Positions 10,801 to 20,918 of a DNA stretch of 64,000 bases are shown piece by piece; positions within the stretch are counted from its first letter, which is position 1; each line of letters begins with the position of its first letter. The position numbers were made by a program, and so were the translations under genes. This stretch comes from Zygnema cylindricum (lineage: Eukaryota > Streptophyta > Zygnematophyceae > Zygnematales > Zygnemataceae). Location of the stretch: the NCBI GenBank assembly GCA_037447655.1, contig JBBHKE010000560.1, forward strand, positions 54,950-118,949, read 5' to 3'. The notes under the pieces were generated by a model, which was not told the origin of the DNA, ran no database searches, and saw only the letters and a list, made by a program, of their open reading frames with translations.

Positions 10801-13800
10801 TTTCATATTTTTATCAAATTATATTTAACTTCTATTATATTCTCAAGAAGACCAAGATTTATTCAATTTCTGGACCCAAATTATTTCGTATTTTTATCAA
10901 ATTTCTATTCAACTTCTCTAATATTCTCAAGAAAGACAGATTTATTCAATTTCTCATTGAATTTCGATAAAACTTCCATTAAATTTCTGAGAGATACCTT
11001 AATTGATCTATAGAACTTCTATTAGATTTCTAAGAAAGACCAAAATTTGTCCGACTTGTATTGAATTTTCTATAAAATAAAAGTTAGAAATTTGTCTATT
11101 TGTTCAAAAACTTTAATTTTGTTTAATTTTGATGTCCTACCATCACTTTGTTTCATTTTTTTGTTAACTTTTGCTTGTCTTTTTGCTGTTGTACATGATT
11201 GAAAAAGACAAAATTCACAGGGTCCTTTCATAATAATACTTTTTTCTCTATTTTCTCTGTTGGTCTGTTTTTGTTTTTGTTTTGTTTTTGTTTTTGTTTT
11301 ATCCACATGTTTCTAGGGTTCCATATTGAAAAGTTTGGAGGGAATTGATAATGACACAATAGCATTATTATGGACAATTCAAGAAAGACAAATTGAGTCT
11401 TCTGAGTTTGCCCCGTTTTTCGCTTCTCTTCCAAAAACTTTTCATACCGGTCAGTTAAACTGTACTGTTTTTTTTTTCCAGTTGTTTATTGTACCCAAAT
11501 ATTGTATGGGTTTTCAGTGAAAGCGCTAAACTGTAAAATTTTGTTTTGTTTTTCTATGACAATTGCTCTTTTATGAAACCTCAAAGTGATTTTAAAAGTA
11601 AAAGTACTATTGTTGTTAAATGATACCAGTTGTGGGAATTTATCTTAAGTTGAGAAGAGAAAACGAAGGAAAAGGAGAAAAAAGAAAATAAAGAAGAACG
11701 AAGAAAAAAGGAAGAAGCAAGAAGAAATGATGAAAACTACTAATGAACAGTGAGAAATAATGAGTTTAAGAAGTTTTATCGGTAAATTTGGTAGAAAAAT
11801 CAAGTACGAAACTGGAGGAGGGGAGGAGGGGGAGTAGGGGAAGGATCGGGGCGATGGGGACGATTTTTCTTGCCACATCAAATTTGTAAAGTAAAGTATT
11901 TGATATTTAAGCTTAAGTATCCTACTTTTGGGTTTAAGTGTAAAAACTGAAAGGTATCCATTGGATAAACGTTTTTTTTTTGCTAATCGTTGGAGTTTTT
12001 CAAATTCTTATGCTTTGGACATTTCCCTTTTTTTTAAGGCAAATTTTATTTGATTGGTTTTTTAGGACTTAGTATCGGGTCGGAAGCATTGAAGGAATTG
12101 GTTGGGACTCCACTACTGGACGAAAGTATTGCGGCTCGCGAGGTACAGATTTCTACCGTTATTAGTGTGGATTGGAGGACTTCATTTACGTACATTGAGT
12201 TAAATTTTGTTTACATCTTCTTTTCATTTTGTTTTCGTTTAATTTTTCATTTTTTTTCATTTTCTTTTTCATGTTCTTGCTGTGATTATTGCGAATCAGA
12301 GGACTTCATTATATATATTTTAAGTTTTATTTGGTTTTCATTTTGTTTTCCATTTTTATTTTCCATGATATGGTATCTCTCTTCTCTCGCCATCTATTTT
12401 TAAGGCTTTAGTGTGGACTCATAGTAGTCGTGAAAACATCGAAACGATGGTGGGACAAAACATTTGTCTTGAAACTCAATTTTTTTGGATGCAAATATGA
12501 ATAAATGTATGCTATTTTTCTCATCCGTACTATGATAATTTATTACTTTTTCCTCACTAATCATTGGAAACATTGTGGATACAACATATTTGATATCAGT
12601 ATGAGAGTATGTTTCCATCACTAAGTCAAAATTTTATTACTTTTTCCAGACTAATTATTGTACACTTTGCCGATACAAGACACGCGAAATCAGTATGAGA
12701 GTGTTTCCATTTTTAGAGTGAAAACTTCATTACTTTTCCCACACTAATTATTGTACATTTTGTGGATACAGCACATTCGAAATCAGTACAAGAGTATGTT
12801 TCCGTTACAAAGCGAAGTTTTTCCGGATTCGTTTCCCAAGGAAGTTTACACATGGGAAAACTTTCTGTGGGCTACCGAACTTTGGTATTCGTATGGAATG
12901 CAAATTCTTTTTCCAGACGGAACTTTGAAAACTTGTTTGGTTCCTATTGCGAGTCTTCTAAACCATTCGGTAAGGTTGCAAAAGAGCGAGGCTTGAGTTT
13001 TACAGTCGAGTTTAATAAAAGAGTTTGGAAGTTGAGGTTTATGATTTGAGTTTTTAGAAGAGTTATATGAGAGAGTTTTATAGTTTGATATTTATAATAG
13101 AGTTTTATAGTTTAGTGTTTTTCTCTGGAGTTTAATGAAAGAGTTTTGTTTGTTGAGTTTACACAAGAAACAGTTGAGTTTTATAGTTTTATTGTTTTAA
13201 AGAATTTCTGAAAAATTTCAACATTTGTAATAGTTGCAGCATCGATAAATTTTCAAGTTGTGAGAAACTTTGGATGTAAATAATACTAAAATTTATTATA
13301 GATATCCTCAAAGAGGATTCGTATAGTTAGCCGTAAAATAATGAATGTTATATATTCTCAAAAATTCAGAAATTCAAAAAAACAAGCTAAAAACAAGAAT
13401 TGTTGTAAAAATATTTAAATATTTAAACTTTAATTCTGAAATAGTGAGAATATATTCAAGGAGGATTCGGCTCATTATCTGACAATTGTATACATGTATG
13501 AATATAGTGTGTATAATCAACAAACATATCACTCTTCTTGCCCTCCCTCCCTCCCTCCCTCCCACTTCCTCTCCCTCTCCCTCTCCTTCTTCCAAAGTAA
13601 AACCGTTTCCTTTTTCCCTCTTTTACTTTATTCTTTATGTTTCCCTCACAGCTTTAACTTCATGTTACCCCTCCCTTCCTCCCAATCCCCCTCCCTCTCC
13701 CTCTCCCTTTCCCTCACAGCTTTACCCTCAAGTTACCCTCCCTCCCTCCCTCCCTCTCCCTCTCCCTCTCCCTCTCCCTCTCNNNNNNNNNNNNNNNNNN

Positions 13801-16076
13801 NNNNNNNNNNNNNNNNNNNNNNNNNNNNNNNNNNNNNNNNNNNNNNNNNNNNNNNNNNNNNNNNNNNNNNNNNNNNNNNNNNNNNNNNNNNNNNNNNNNN
13901 NNNCATATTATACATTTTTTTTCTAGAGGGAGGGAGGGAGGGAGGGGGAGAGAGGGAGGGGGGGCGGGAGGGGGGGAGAGAGAGGGGGGGGGGGGGGGAG
14001 AGGGAGAGAGGGGGGGAGGTGGTGGGGGAGGGGGAGGTGGAGAGTGTGGGAAAGAAAAGGACTTTTTGAGCCACTTTTCAATCAACCTCAGCTCTTGTTT
14101 TTAACTTATTTCTCTTTTTTCCCGTTGCTTTTGTTTCTCTTTTTCCTTTTCTTTTCCCTTTCCATTCCTTTTTTTTCCTTTTCCTTTTTCTTTTCCAGCT
14201 TTCGATCTTCCGGAAGATGATTTGATGGACCAGAAAAAACAACTTTTGGACCGTTTTTCTATCGATTTGAGTGACCAAATGATTAGAAATTGTTTAAAAA
14301 AAACCCATTTATCTCCCTTTTTAATGGGGTCTTTACGAATATTAACTATGGATTCTGATGAATTGACCAATTACAATGGGAATCCACTTTATCAAATGGT
14401 AAGGACCCCATTTTTTGGGTTTTCTTCTCCCTTTCTCCCCTTTCCCCTCTCCCTCTCTTTCCTTTCTCCTCTCCCGTTTCCCGTCTCCCCTCTCCCTTCT
14501 CTCCTTTCTCCTCTCCTTTCTCCTCTCTCCCATCTCCCCTCTCCCCTATCCCATCTCCCAACTCCCCTCTCCCTTCGCCCTCTCCCGTCTCCCGTCTCCC
14601 TTCGCCCTCTCCGACTCCCTCCTTCCTGTCCCTCTCTCTCTCCCTCTCCCTCCCTCTCCTACTCTTCCTCTCCCTCTCCTCTTTCATGGCAATGACGACG
14701 ATGATAATTTATTTGTATTCTTTTAAATGATAAATATTTGATAAATTAGTGTAGATATGCAATATTATTGTTTGTTATGCACATTAGTACTTTTTAGTGT
14801 ATTCAATTATTATATGTTTTGCAATACTATAATATTATACATTGTATATAGTACATAGTATTTACGATAATTGTTTTTTTTTTTACTCTTTTTTTTGTTA
14901 TATACATTAACATTATTATAGTATACAAAAATATTTTTTTGTTAAAATAAAAAGTTGGAGATTTGAGAATTTGGATACATGGACCGAAATTTTATTTTTT
15001 TGGGAAATTTTGAGAAATTTGGGGATTCTGAATAATTAGGGAAATTGGGAAATGTTGGAAAATTGATAAAAAAAAATGGGGGAAATGTGGAAAAAAATGG
15101 TTGGTTTTCGGAAATTTGTCAAATCTGGAATTTTATTTTTTTTTTGAGAAATTTTGGGAAAAACAATAAAAAATTTTATTTTTTTTTTGGTAAATTTTGA
15201 ATATCAGGTGAATGGAAAAAATGAGTGTTTATCTCTCTCTTCCCTTCAAGATTCTATGGAAGATTTGTTACTGCAGCTTCCCTCCACCCCAACTATGTAT
15301 TTGTCTACTCCTTTTGCCCATTTTTTTTTCCTTTTTTTTTCTTTTTTTTCTCTTTTCTCTCTTTTACCTCTCGTTTTTATCTCTTTTTTTTTCTTTTTAA
15401 TTGTAATTTTTTTTTGGAATTTGCTACCCTCCACCCCAACTATGTATTTGCCTTCTCCTTTTGCCCATTTTTTTTCTCTTTTTTTTTTCTTTTTCTTTTT
15501 CTTTCTCTTTTCTCTCTTTTGTCTTTTTTATCTCTTTTTTATCTCTTTTTTATTTCTCTCCCCCTTTTTTTTCCTTTTTTTTTGTAAGTTTATTTTGGAA
15601 TTTGCTTCTTCTCTTTTTGCCCATTGTTCTTTCTCCCCTTTTTTTCCCTTTTCTTTTTTCCCTCTTTTTTTGGGAAGGGGGAAAAGGGGGGGGGGAAAGG
15701 GGAAGGGGGGAAAGGGGAAGGGGAAAAAGGGGAAAGGGGGGGGAAAGGGGGGGGGAAGTTCATCTAAAATTTCTGCGATATTAACAATTGAGAGTTTTTT
15801 TATTTTGTTCCTTTTTTCCTTTTTGATTTTCTTGTTTTTCCCGTCTTCTAATGATTTGGTTTTTTCGAATTCTTGAGCTTTTGATTTCTTTTAGTTTAAT
15901 TTATATAGTTTTTTCTTTTTCTTTTTCCAAAAAAAAGGGATACGGAAAAAGAATCGGAGGAGGAAAGGGATACAGAAGTAGTGATGGCGAGAAGATATCG
16001 AGAGGGATACCGAAAAATTCTCCTCTCAGTCGTAAATATTTGTCAACTTTTAAAGGGGGAGTTAGAGGAAAGTTGA
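7821..16076 (+). CDS. SET-domain protein methyltransferase (LSMT/SETD-like), 5' end not found
   Basis: Member of the Rubisco-LSMT/SETD3/SETD4-like class, which methylates lysine or histidine of non-histone proteins using AdoMet; the substrate is unknown. Exons supported: 7821-7916, 8270-8380, 9271-9553, 10583-10701, 11317-11449, 12066-12142, 12772-12969, 14199-14398, 15208-15266 (end uncertain) and 15938-16076, stop TGA at 16074. The N-terminal part (GGHSLLPMAVEVFLTLDY, SPRNEIQAL) precedes the SET start ALQDWAREKGI and FLETGRGAQSSKDIHMGDLV. Exon 12772-12969 ends in the cofactor-binding LLNHS motif. The C-terminus (MARRYREGYRKILLSVVN) resembles the Rubs-subst-bind region. Exon 12772-12969 ends in phase 0 but exon 14199 needs one base carried over, so at least one exon (the SYG/N-x-x-L part of SET) is missing; the assembly gap 13783-13903 lies in that intron. 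The first intron has a GC donor. An ATG at 7857 (MAVEVF) could be a start if no upstream exon exists. Several introns carry tandem arrays touching splice sites. Confidence 0.78.
9060..9215. repeat. CCTTCC-type low-complexity tract
   Basis: Almost pure pyrimidine run built of CCTTCCTT and CCCTTCCC words in the intron before exon 9271-9553 of the SET gene, 55 bases before the acceptor. Open frames on either strand are artefacts of the composition. Confidence 0.9.
9580..10117. repeat. (CTCCCT)n satellite tract in a SET-gene intron
   Basis: About 540 bases of CT-rich hexamers; from about 9925 it becomes a near-perfect (CTCCCT)n array. It begins shortly after the donor at 9554. The long Ser/Leu/Pro and Arg/Glu frames here are composition artefacts. 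Confidence 0.95.
10702..10990. repeat. Tandem repeat of about 85 bases starting at a splice donor
   Basis: Three to four copies of a unit with TATTTCGTATTTTT, TTCTATTATATTCTCAAGAAAGAC and GATTTATTCAATTTC; unit starts at 10714, 10799 and 10882. The array begins about a dozen bases after the 5' splice site of SET exon 10583-10701. Confidence 0.8.
12538..12800. repeat. Triplicated segment of about 95 bases crossing a SET-gene splice acceptor
   Basis: Three related copies start at 12538, 12633 and 12727. Each contains TTATTACTTTTTCC, an ACTAAT(T/C)ATTG word, a GATACAAnACA block and ATCAGTATGAGAGT-TTTCC. The third copy contains the real acceptor (12770-12771) and the first bases of exon 12772-12969; the first two are decayed copies of the same intron-exon junction. 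Confidence 0.8.
13540..13782. repeat. CCCT/CTCCCT tract ending at assembly gap
   Basis: Pyrimidine-rich run with CTCCCT and CCTCCCTC words in the SET-gene intron 12970-14198, running straight into the run of N. Confidence 0.9.
13783..13903. other. Assembly gap (121 N)
   Basis: Unknown bases between a pyrimidine-rich tract on the left and, after about 20 bases, a purine-rich tract on the right. The phase mismatch of the flanking exons suggests that an exon of the SET gene is lost in or near this gap; the true gap size may differ from 121. Confidence 0.95.
13926..14046. repeat. GGGA/poly-G purine tract
   Basis: Purine-only run of GGGAGGGAGGG and poly-G, the strand complement in composition of the tract on the other side of the gap. 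Many G-runs could form quadruplexes. Confidence 0.85.
14418..14686. repeat. CTCCC/TCTCC low-complexity tract
   Basis: Pyrimidine-rich intron sequence beginning some 20 bases after the donor of SET exon 14199-14398. Confidence 0.9.
15274..15640. repeat. Duplicated exon-like segment in T-rich intron (SET gene)
   Basis: The phrase CCCTCCACCCCAACTATGTATTTG plus CTCCTTTTGCCCATTTTT occurs near 15280 and again near 15430, with a shorter third relative (TTTGCTTCTTCTCTTTTTGCCCATT) near 15600, a spacing of about 150-170 bases. The copies lie just after the proposed end of exon 15208-15266, so the exact exon end is uncertain. Confidence 0.7.
15660..15762. repeat. Abrupt pyrimidine-to-purine switch, G-rich
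   Basis: A T/C-only tract (to about 15671) is followed directly by an A/G-only tract of GGGGAAAAGG and GGGGGG words. The two halves can pair as a long imperfect hairpin and the G-runs could form quadruplexes. It lies in the last intron of the SET gene. Confidence 0.8.
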
Positions 16077-16662
16077 AAAAAATCGCCTCCTCTCCCCCCA
16101 CCCCTTCCTCCCTTCCCCCCCTCTTTTCTCCACTTACTTTTTCTCTTCCCCCTCTTCCCTCTCTTCCCTCTCCTCTTGGCCCTCTTCACCCTATTCCCCC
16201 TCTTCCTTCTCCCTCCTCTTCCTCTTCCCCCTCTTGCCAACCTTGTGGAAAAACCGTTTTTTTTTTTTTTATCTCACGATCCACAATTTACGAAAAATTA
16301 CGGAAAATTTACGGATTTTTTTTTTTTAACTTTTTAAAAATGAAAATGTTAGCGATTTCACACAATGTCTTCTTGTTTTTTTTTGCAAAGATTTTCAAAT
16401 AATGAAATTTGTTGAAATTTTGTTTCAATTAAGAGTTGTGAAAACAACAAAAAAATAATGAATATTTAAATAAATAAGATTTGTCGATAACAAATATAAA
16501 TGAAAAAACATAGAAAGGATGCAATGTTAAAGTTTCGAAATAGTGTTGACATTTTCTTTAAATATGTGGTCATGGAAAATTTAACTTTTAAGAGTTACGA
16601 GGAATTTTAGCGTATAAATTTTGCGCTTTTAAACGTGTTTTAACATATATGACTAACATATT

Positions 16663-16664
<2 letters not shown>

Positions 16665-16727
<63 letters not shown>
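16665..16727. repeat. (TA)n microsatellite
   Basis: About 31 uninterrupted AT dinucleotides. Confidence 0.98.
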
Positions 16728-16730
<3 letters not shown>

Positions 16731-17232
16731 ACGAGTGACAGTTGCATCTGTAGTTATTATTTGTGGACAATATTGACTTTATCAATTCGAACTCTGAGTC
16801 ATAATTGATACAAATAAAATTTGAACCTTTTTTTCAAAAAAAAATGTTGATGATTGTTTTTTGTGTTTTCTTTCTTGCAACATACCACATAAGTTTTACT
16901 CTCTTTTAAGTACAATTTCTTCACTACCAACGGAGATATAATAACTACAGAAAAACCGATAAAAGTTAAAGGAACATGATTGGGAGTACGGAGGTACCGC
17001 TGGGGAGGGAGGTTTGGCGGAGGGCATTTGATTTTTTTTTGACAATCCATGCCACAAGCGTACGGAGGAATCGCTATGGTACCGACCAGATAAATCATCG
17101 CGATATTAGCCTTTCCAACATACACAATATATACGGTGCCATATATCGTTTATCGGCATGCCAAAAACGGACATATCGAATATCGGAAAGAGGCTCCTAA
17201 TACACAAGACTAACATTATACCAACATGGGAC

Positions 17233-17440
17233 TATACCGCGAATCCCTATTAGCGTTAACAAATATTTAGTGTTAAAAAACAATTAGTGTGATTAACGCT
17301 AACTGGGAATTTGGGGTTATGGAAATCAGTCACTCTAATTTGTTTTTTAGGGTTTTTTTTATCACTCTATTTAAGAATTTGGGTAAAAATTTAGGGGCGC
17401 CAAGTTAGCGTGATTAACCCTAATAGCGATTCGCGGTGTA
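17233..17440. mobile_element. MITE, TACACCGCGAATCG family
   Basis: Ends TATACCGCGAATCC and the inverse complement of TACACCGCGAATCG form terminal inverted repeats, extended inside by CTATTAGCGTTAA and TTAACCCTAATAGCG. 208 bases, non-coding, interior with TTAGCGT words like the other members of this family. Confidence 0.75.
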
Positions 17441-18046
17441 CTGTTCTGAATCTTGCAACTTTTTGGCCCCGCAGGGTGCCGAAGACGTCCGCGACCGCTC
17501 GTTTAGGGTTTATTTTTTCTGTTTTTGTTTTTTTTTATTAAAAAAACAACCCAAAACCCTATTTCTCGTACCCGATCCCAAGAGGTGTCGAATGTCGGTG
17601 CGAGGTGCCGCGAGGTGCCGAAGGTCCCACACTTGTATGGGGGCTTGTTCGATACCCATACTCTGTACCGTAGTGATGTACCTCATCAAATAAATCGAGA
17701 TCCCGTGTGCTGATGAAAAAAAACGAATGCATACAAAAAAAAACCGTTTTTTTATTATTTTACCCCATGTATCGATATTTCAGCGCTTTCCGACATTTTC
17801 TAAAAACGATGCCGTATATTCGCCCGCTCCCGCATATTCGGCCCGCATGCCAAATATTCAGCAAATCTATAGGGTTTGGTTCGAACTAAACCCTAAATGT
17901 TTTCGCATGAAAGAATTTCGCTGGACACGACGTCGATGAAAGTATATCCACCGGCCATAGTCACGACATAGGTTGTCGGTACAGTACATAGGCTTTTTTT
18001 TTCTCTCTTTTTTTTCACATAGGTTGCCGAGGAAAGTCTCGTCGTG

Positions 18047-18232
18047 TACACTGCCCATCGTTATTAGATTTAATAACATTAATTATAACATTAATTTGAT
18101 CATTACAGTACTTTTATTGGCCGACAATCGTAAAATAGTGTTAAGAACACTATTCAAGGGAGATGAATAACCTGCCCCGTCTCCTTGCACGAAATTATAA
18201 TTGAATATTTTACTTTCGAATTAACACTATTA
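18047..18232. mobile_element. MITE of TACACTGCCCATCG family, interrupted
   Basis: Starts with TACACTGCCCATCGTTATTA; the interior (GGCCGACAATCGTAAAATAGTGTT, ATTTCGAATTAACACTA-type words) parallels 37595-37800. The expected right terminus is absent because the element at 18233 begins there. Confidence 0.65.
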
Positions 18233-19232
18233 GGGCACTTTCCCATGTAACCGAAACTTTAATCTTGTAACTTTGTTTCTAGCGAAGATTCTCCGTACAT
18301 TTTTATGAGCATTCCGATGTAATCGCAAATAACTTGTTACTTCAAAAAGTGACAAACGTAGACGTGTACGAAACATGTGACACATAAACGGTACACAAAA
18401 TGTTGCGAACTTCCACTCAATTTCAATTTCAGACGTCCACCCGCACGTTGAACAGTTTCTGTCACTTCGCAATATCTGCACGCCACATTGTCGACGTGGA
18501 GGTATTGCAGGTGTTTAGGGTTTGTGACATTATGACGTCACGCGCGTCACGCTCAACTATGACAGCGCCCACGTCACAACTTCTAAAACTTTCCGCCATG
18601 ATTTCCCGATTGTTGATTGTTGTCTTTTCCTACTCTACTTGCCATCAAAATACGCTCAAAAATAGTCAAAAGAAATTGTTTTCATCGATCTTTCATTTGA
18701 TACCATTATAGACATTTTTCGTTGCAAAAATTGTGAGATAGACGCGGTAGTGGGAGAGGGAGAGAGAGAGGCGCGCCTTCACAAACTTCGCTTTTGCGAA
18801 ATGGCGTCCGTTGATCGAGACCCCTCCACTTCCTCTGTACGGAAAAAGGTGCACGGAAAAAGTACGTACAGGCTGTAAACGTGCAGTGGGTTTTTTTTTT
18901 GGATTTTTTTGTCAAAAACCTCCGACGCGTGCGAAATCATATGCATATTCGCCCACGTCGTGGAACTTTATTTAAAATCACCTCGCGAGGTGATTTTATT
19001 AAAGTTTGAAGATGATCTGGAAGGACGCGAAAGTGGGTCGAAACTCGCTAAACGATAAAAATGCATCGCGATAGACGACAAACTGCGGTACAGCTAAAGT
19101 TTTAATGGAACGCAACTTGTACGGTGGTAATTTTAATTTTTTGGTACGGCTGCAGATTTTTTCCTTTTTTTTCAAGTTATGAAGGAAAACGATTTGAAAA
19201 TAACTGTAACTTTAGCACATGGGAAAGTGCCC
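18233..19232. mobile_element. PIF/Harbinger-like non-autonomous element, copy A
   Basis: 1000 bases between the ends GGGCACTTTCCCATG and CATGGGAAAGTGCCC, flanked by TTA on the left and TAA on the right (shared TA). It is homologous to copy B at 47267-48216 in opposite orientation, including the internal palindrome CACCTCGCGAGGTG near 18985, a GAGAGGGAGAG block and a TGACGTCA motif. No transposase frame. The superfamily is inferred from terminus and the TAA duplication of copy B. Confidence 0.75.
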
Positions 19233-19271
19233 TAAGGGCACTTTCCCATGTGCTAAAGTTACAGTTATTTT
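19197..19271. repeat. Perfect 75-base palindrome at the junction of two element ends
   Basis: Two 36-base arms (19197-19232 and 19236-19271) around TAA. The left arm is the right end of copy A; the right arm is the same end in inverse orientation, so a second, truncated element abuts the first tail-to-tail across a shared TAA. Confidence 0.9.
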
Positions 19272-19308
19272 TCATCAGTATCAGCGGTGGGTGGAGTACA
19301 GCACAGTA

Positions 19309-19819
19309 CAGTACACCGCGCATCGTAATTAGAGTAAATTACTCTAATTCGGTCGTTCGAAATTTCGAGTCTATCACATCAAATAGAGTAATCGACTCTA
19401 ATTTTTTCATTATTCTATTTAAGGTAAAGTTTAATTAGCGTTTTTAATTCTATTATAGGTTCGTTTTAAATAGTATGGAGTACGGACGGTGTCAGACCGT
19501 GCAAAATTGTACTTTATTAAGTAAAAAAGTTCAAATAATGATTAAATACAGGCCGTTATCATGTATCTGCGTTATAACAATCCGGGTAGTGCAAACGTCA
19601 TAGTGACGATAAACTGTACGCTTTGTCAAATTCTGTACGGATACCTTATTTACAGTAGAGGATATTAGCGTGCCAAATTAGAGTACTTAAATAAATTAGA
19701 GTAAACTTCATAGTTGAAAAGGCTCTATCACATAAATTAGCGTTAATTACTCTAATTGTTTTTTTCAGTTTTTGTACTCTAATTTTTTCATTACTCTAAT
19801 TACGATTCGCGGTGTACTG
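19309..19819. mobile_element. MITE, CAGTACACCGCG family, 511 bases
   Basis: Left end CAGTACACCGCGCATCG, right end CGATTCGCGGTGTACTG. The outer interior has TAATTAGAGTAAATTACTC on the left and ATTACTCTAATTACG on the right. No coding sequence. Confidence 0.75.
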
Positions 19820-20918
19820 TACTGTCAGTTCACGATGTCGTACTTTCAATCGGTATTTCTTTCCTTTTGAGTTCACCTCGATTATAACTTTTTCTTTCTC
19901 TCTTTTTTATTTTTTTTGTACTTCAATATTTTCACTTCCGTTAATTTTCGCCTTTGAATTCAGTTTTCTTCTTCCCTCGTGCTACAAAGTTGCTGAAGAA
20001 TACAATATTTAAAATACTGTATTCACCTCAAAATGTACGAAACCAGATTTTTTAGTTCATAAAATATTGTACGGAAGGGCAACCTAAAAACAAAGTACTT
20101 TCTTGAGTTCTTCCAATGAAACGATTGCAAATCCAGTAAAGCAAATCATGTACGGTCACCAGCTTATCGCCAGCAAAGTGTGCGATTTTCTCGATGAGAA
20201 ATGTAATGCGGGAGGATATTTTAACTGCACATAAACGAAAAGATTTTTCCGATTTTGTACAACTTGGAGAGCCGTTCAAATAGCTCGCTGTCACTGAACC
20301 GAAAGTGTGGTTCACAGCGAATATTCGGTGAGATACGCATCTAGTATTAAATGGACATTACTGTACCTTCTCCAGAACCCGTTTTGTAATAATTGCGGAT
20401 TTTGTCATTCTCATGTCAGCAGTTTTCGTAAGCATCGTTGTACATCGGTGGCCGGCATATTCGATAGGTTCGATATCCGATATGGAAAACTATCGATCGG
20501 CCAAATTACCGATATTATCAGTTTTTGACCGCTGAATTATTAAAGGCAATACGATAAAATAGCGATGAATTAACAAACAATATTAGTTACGGTAGTCTTT
20601 TTGTTATGTACAAATACGTAACGTACTAAAGTCGTACTATATAACGTACTATACAAAGCTGTTGTTACTGGATTATTAAGAGCTGACCCGTTCATCATTA
20701 TCCACAGCAAAAGACAGACGTCACATCTCGCCACATGGCAGCTCAGCTCACTCCCGACTTTGTCATGTTTTGCCACGTGGAAAGCAGTCGTAAGTCACGA
20801 TCGCAAAACTGTTTGAACTTTTGCAGTACGGCAACCTACAAAAATATGTAGGAAATCGTACGGCGTCCAGTAAACAACCCCACTTTTCCTCCAATGGAAG
20901 TTCACCCTAAGTCTAAAC

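Noticed and set aside
13486-14085. Frames running through the N gap
   Set aside because: They cross unknown bases and low-complexity tracts, so they carry no information.
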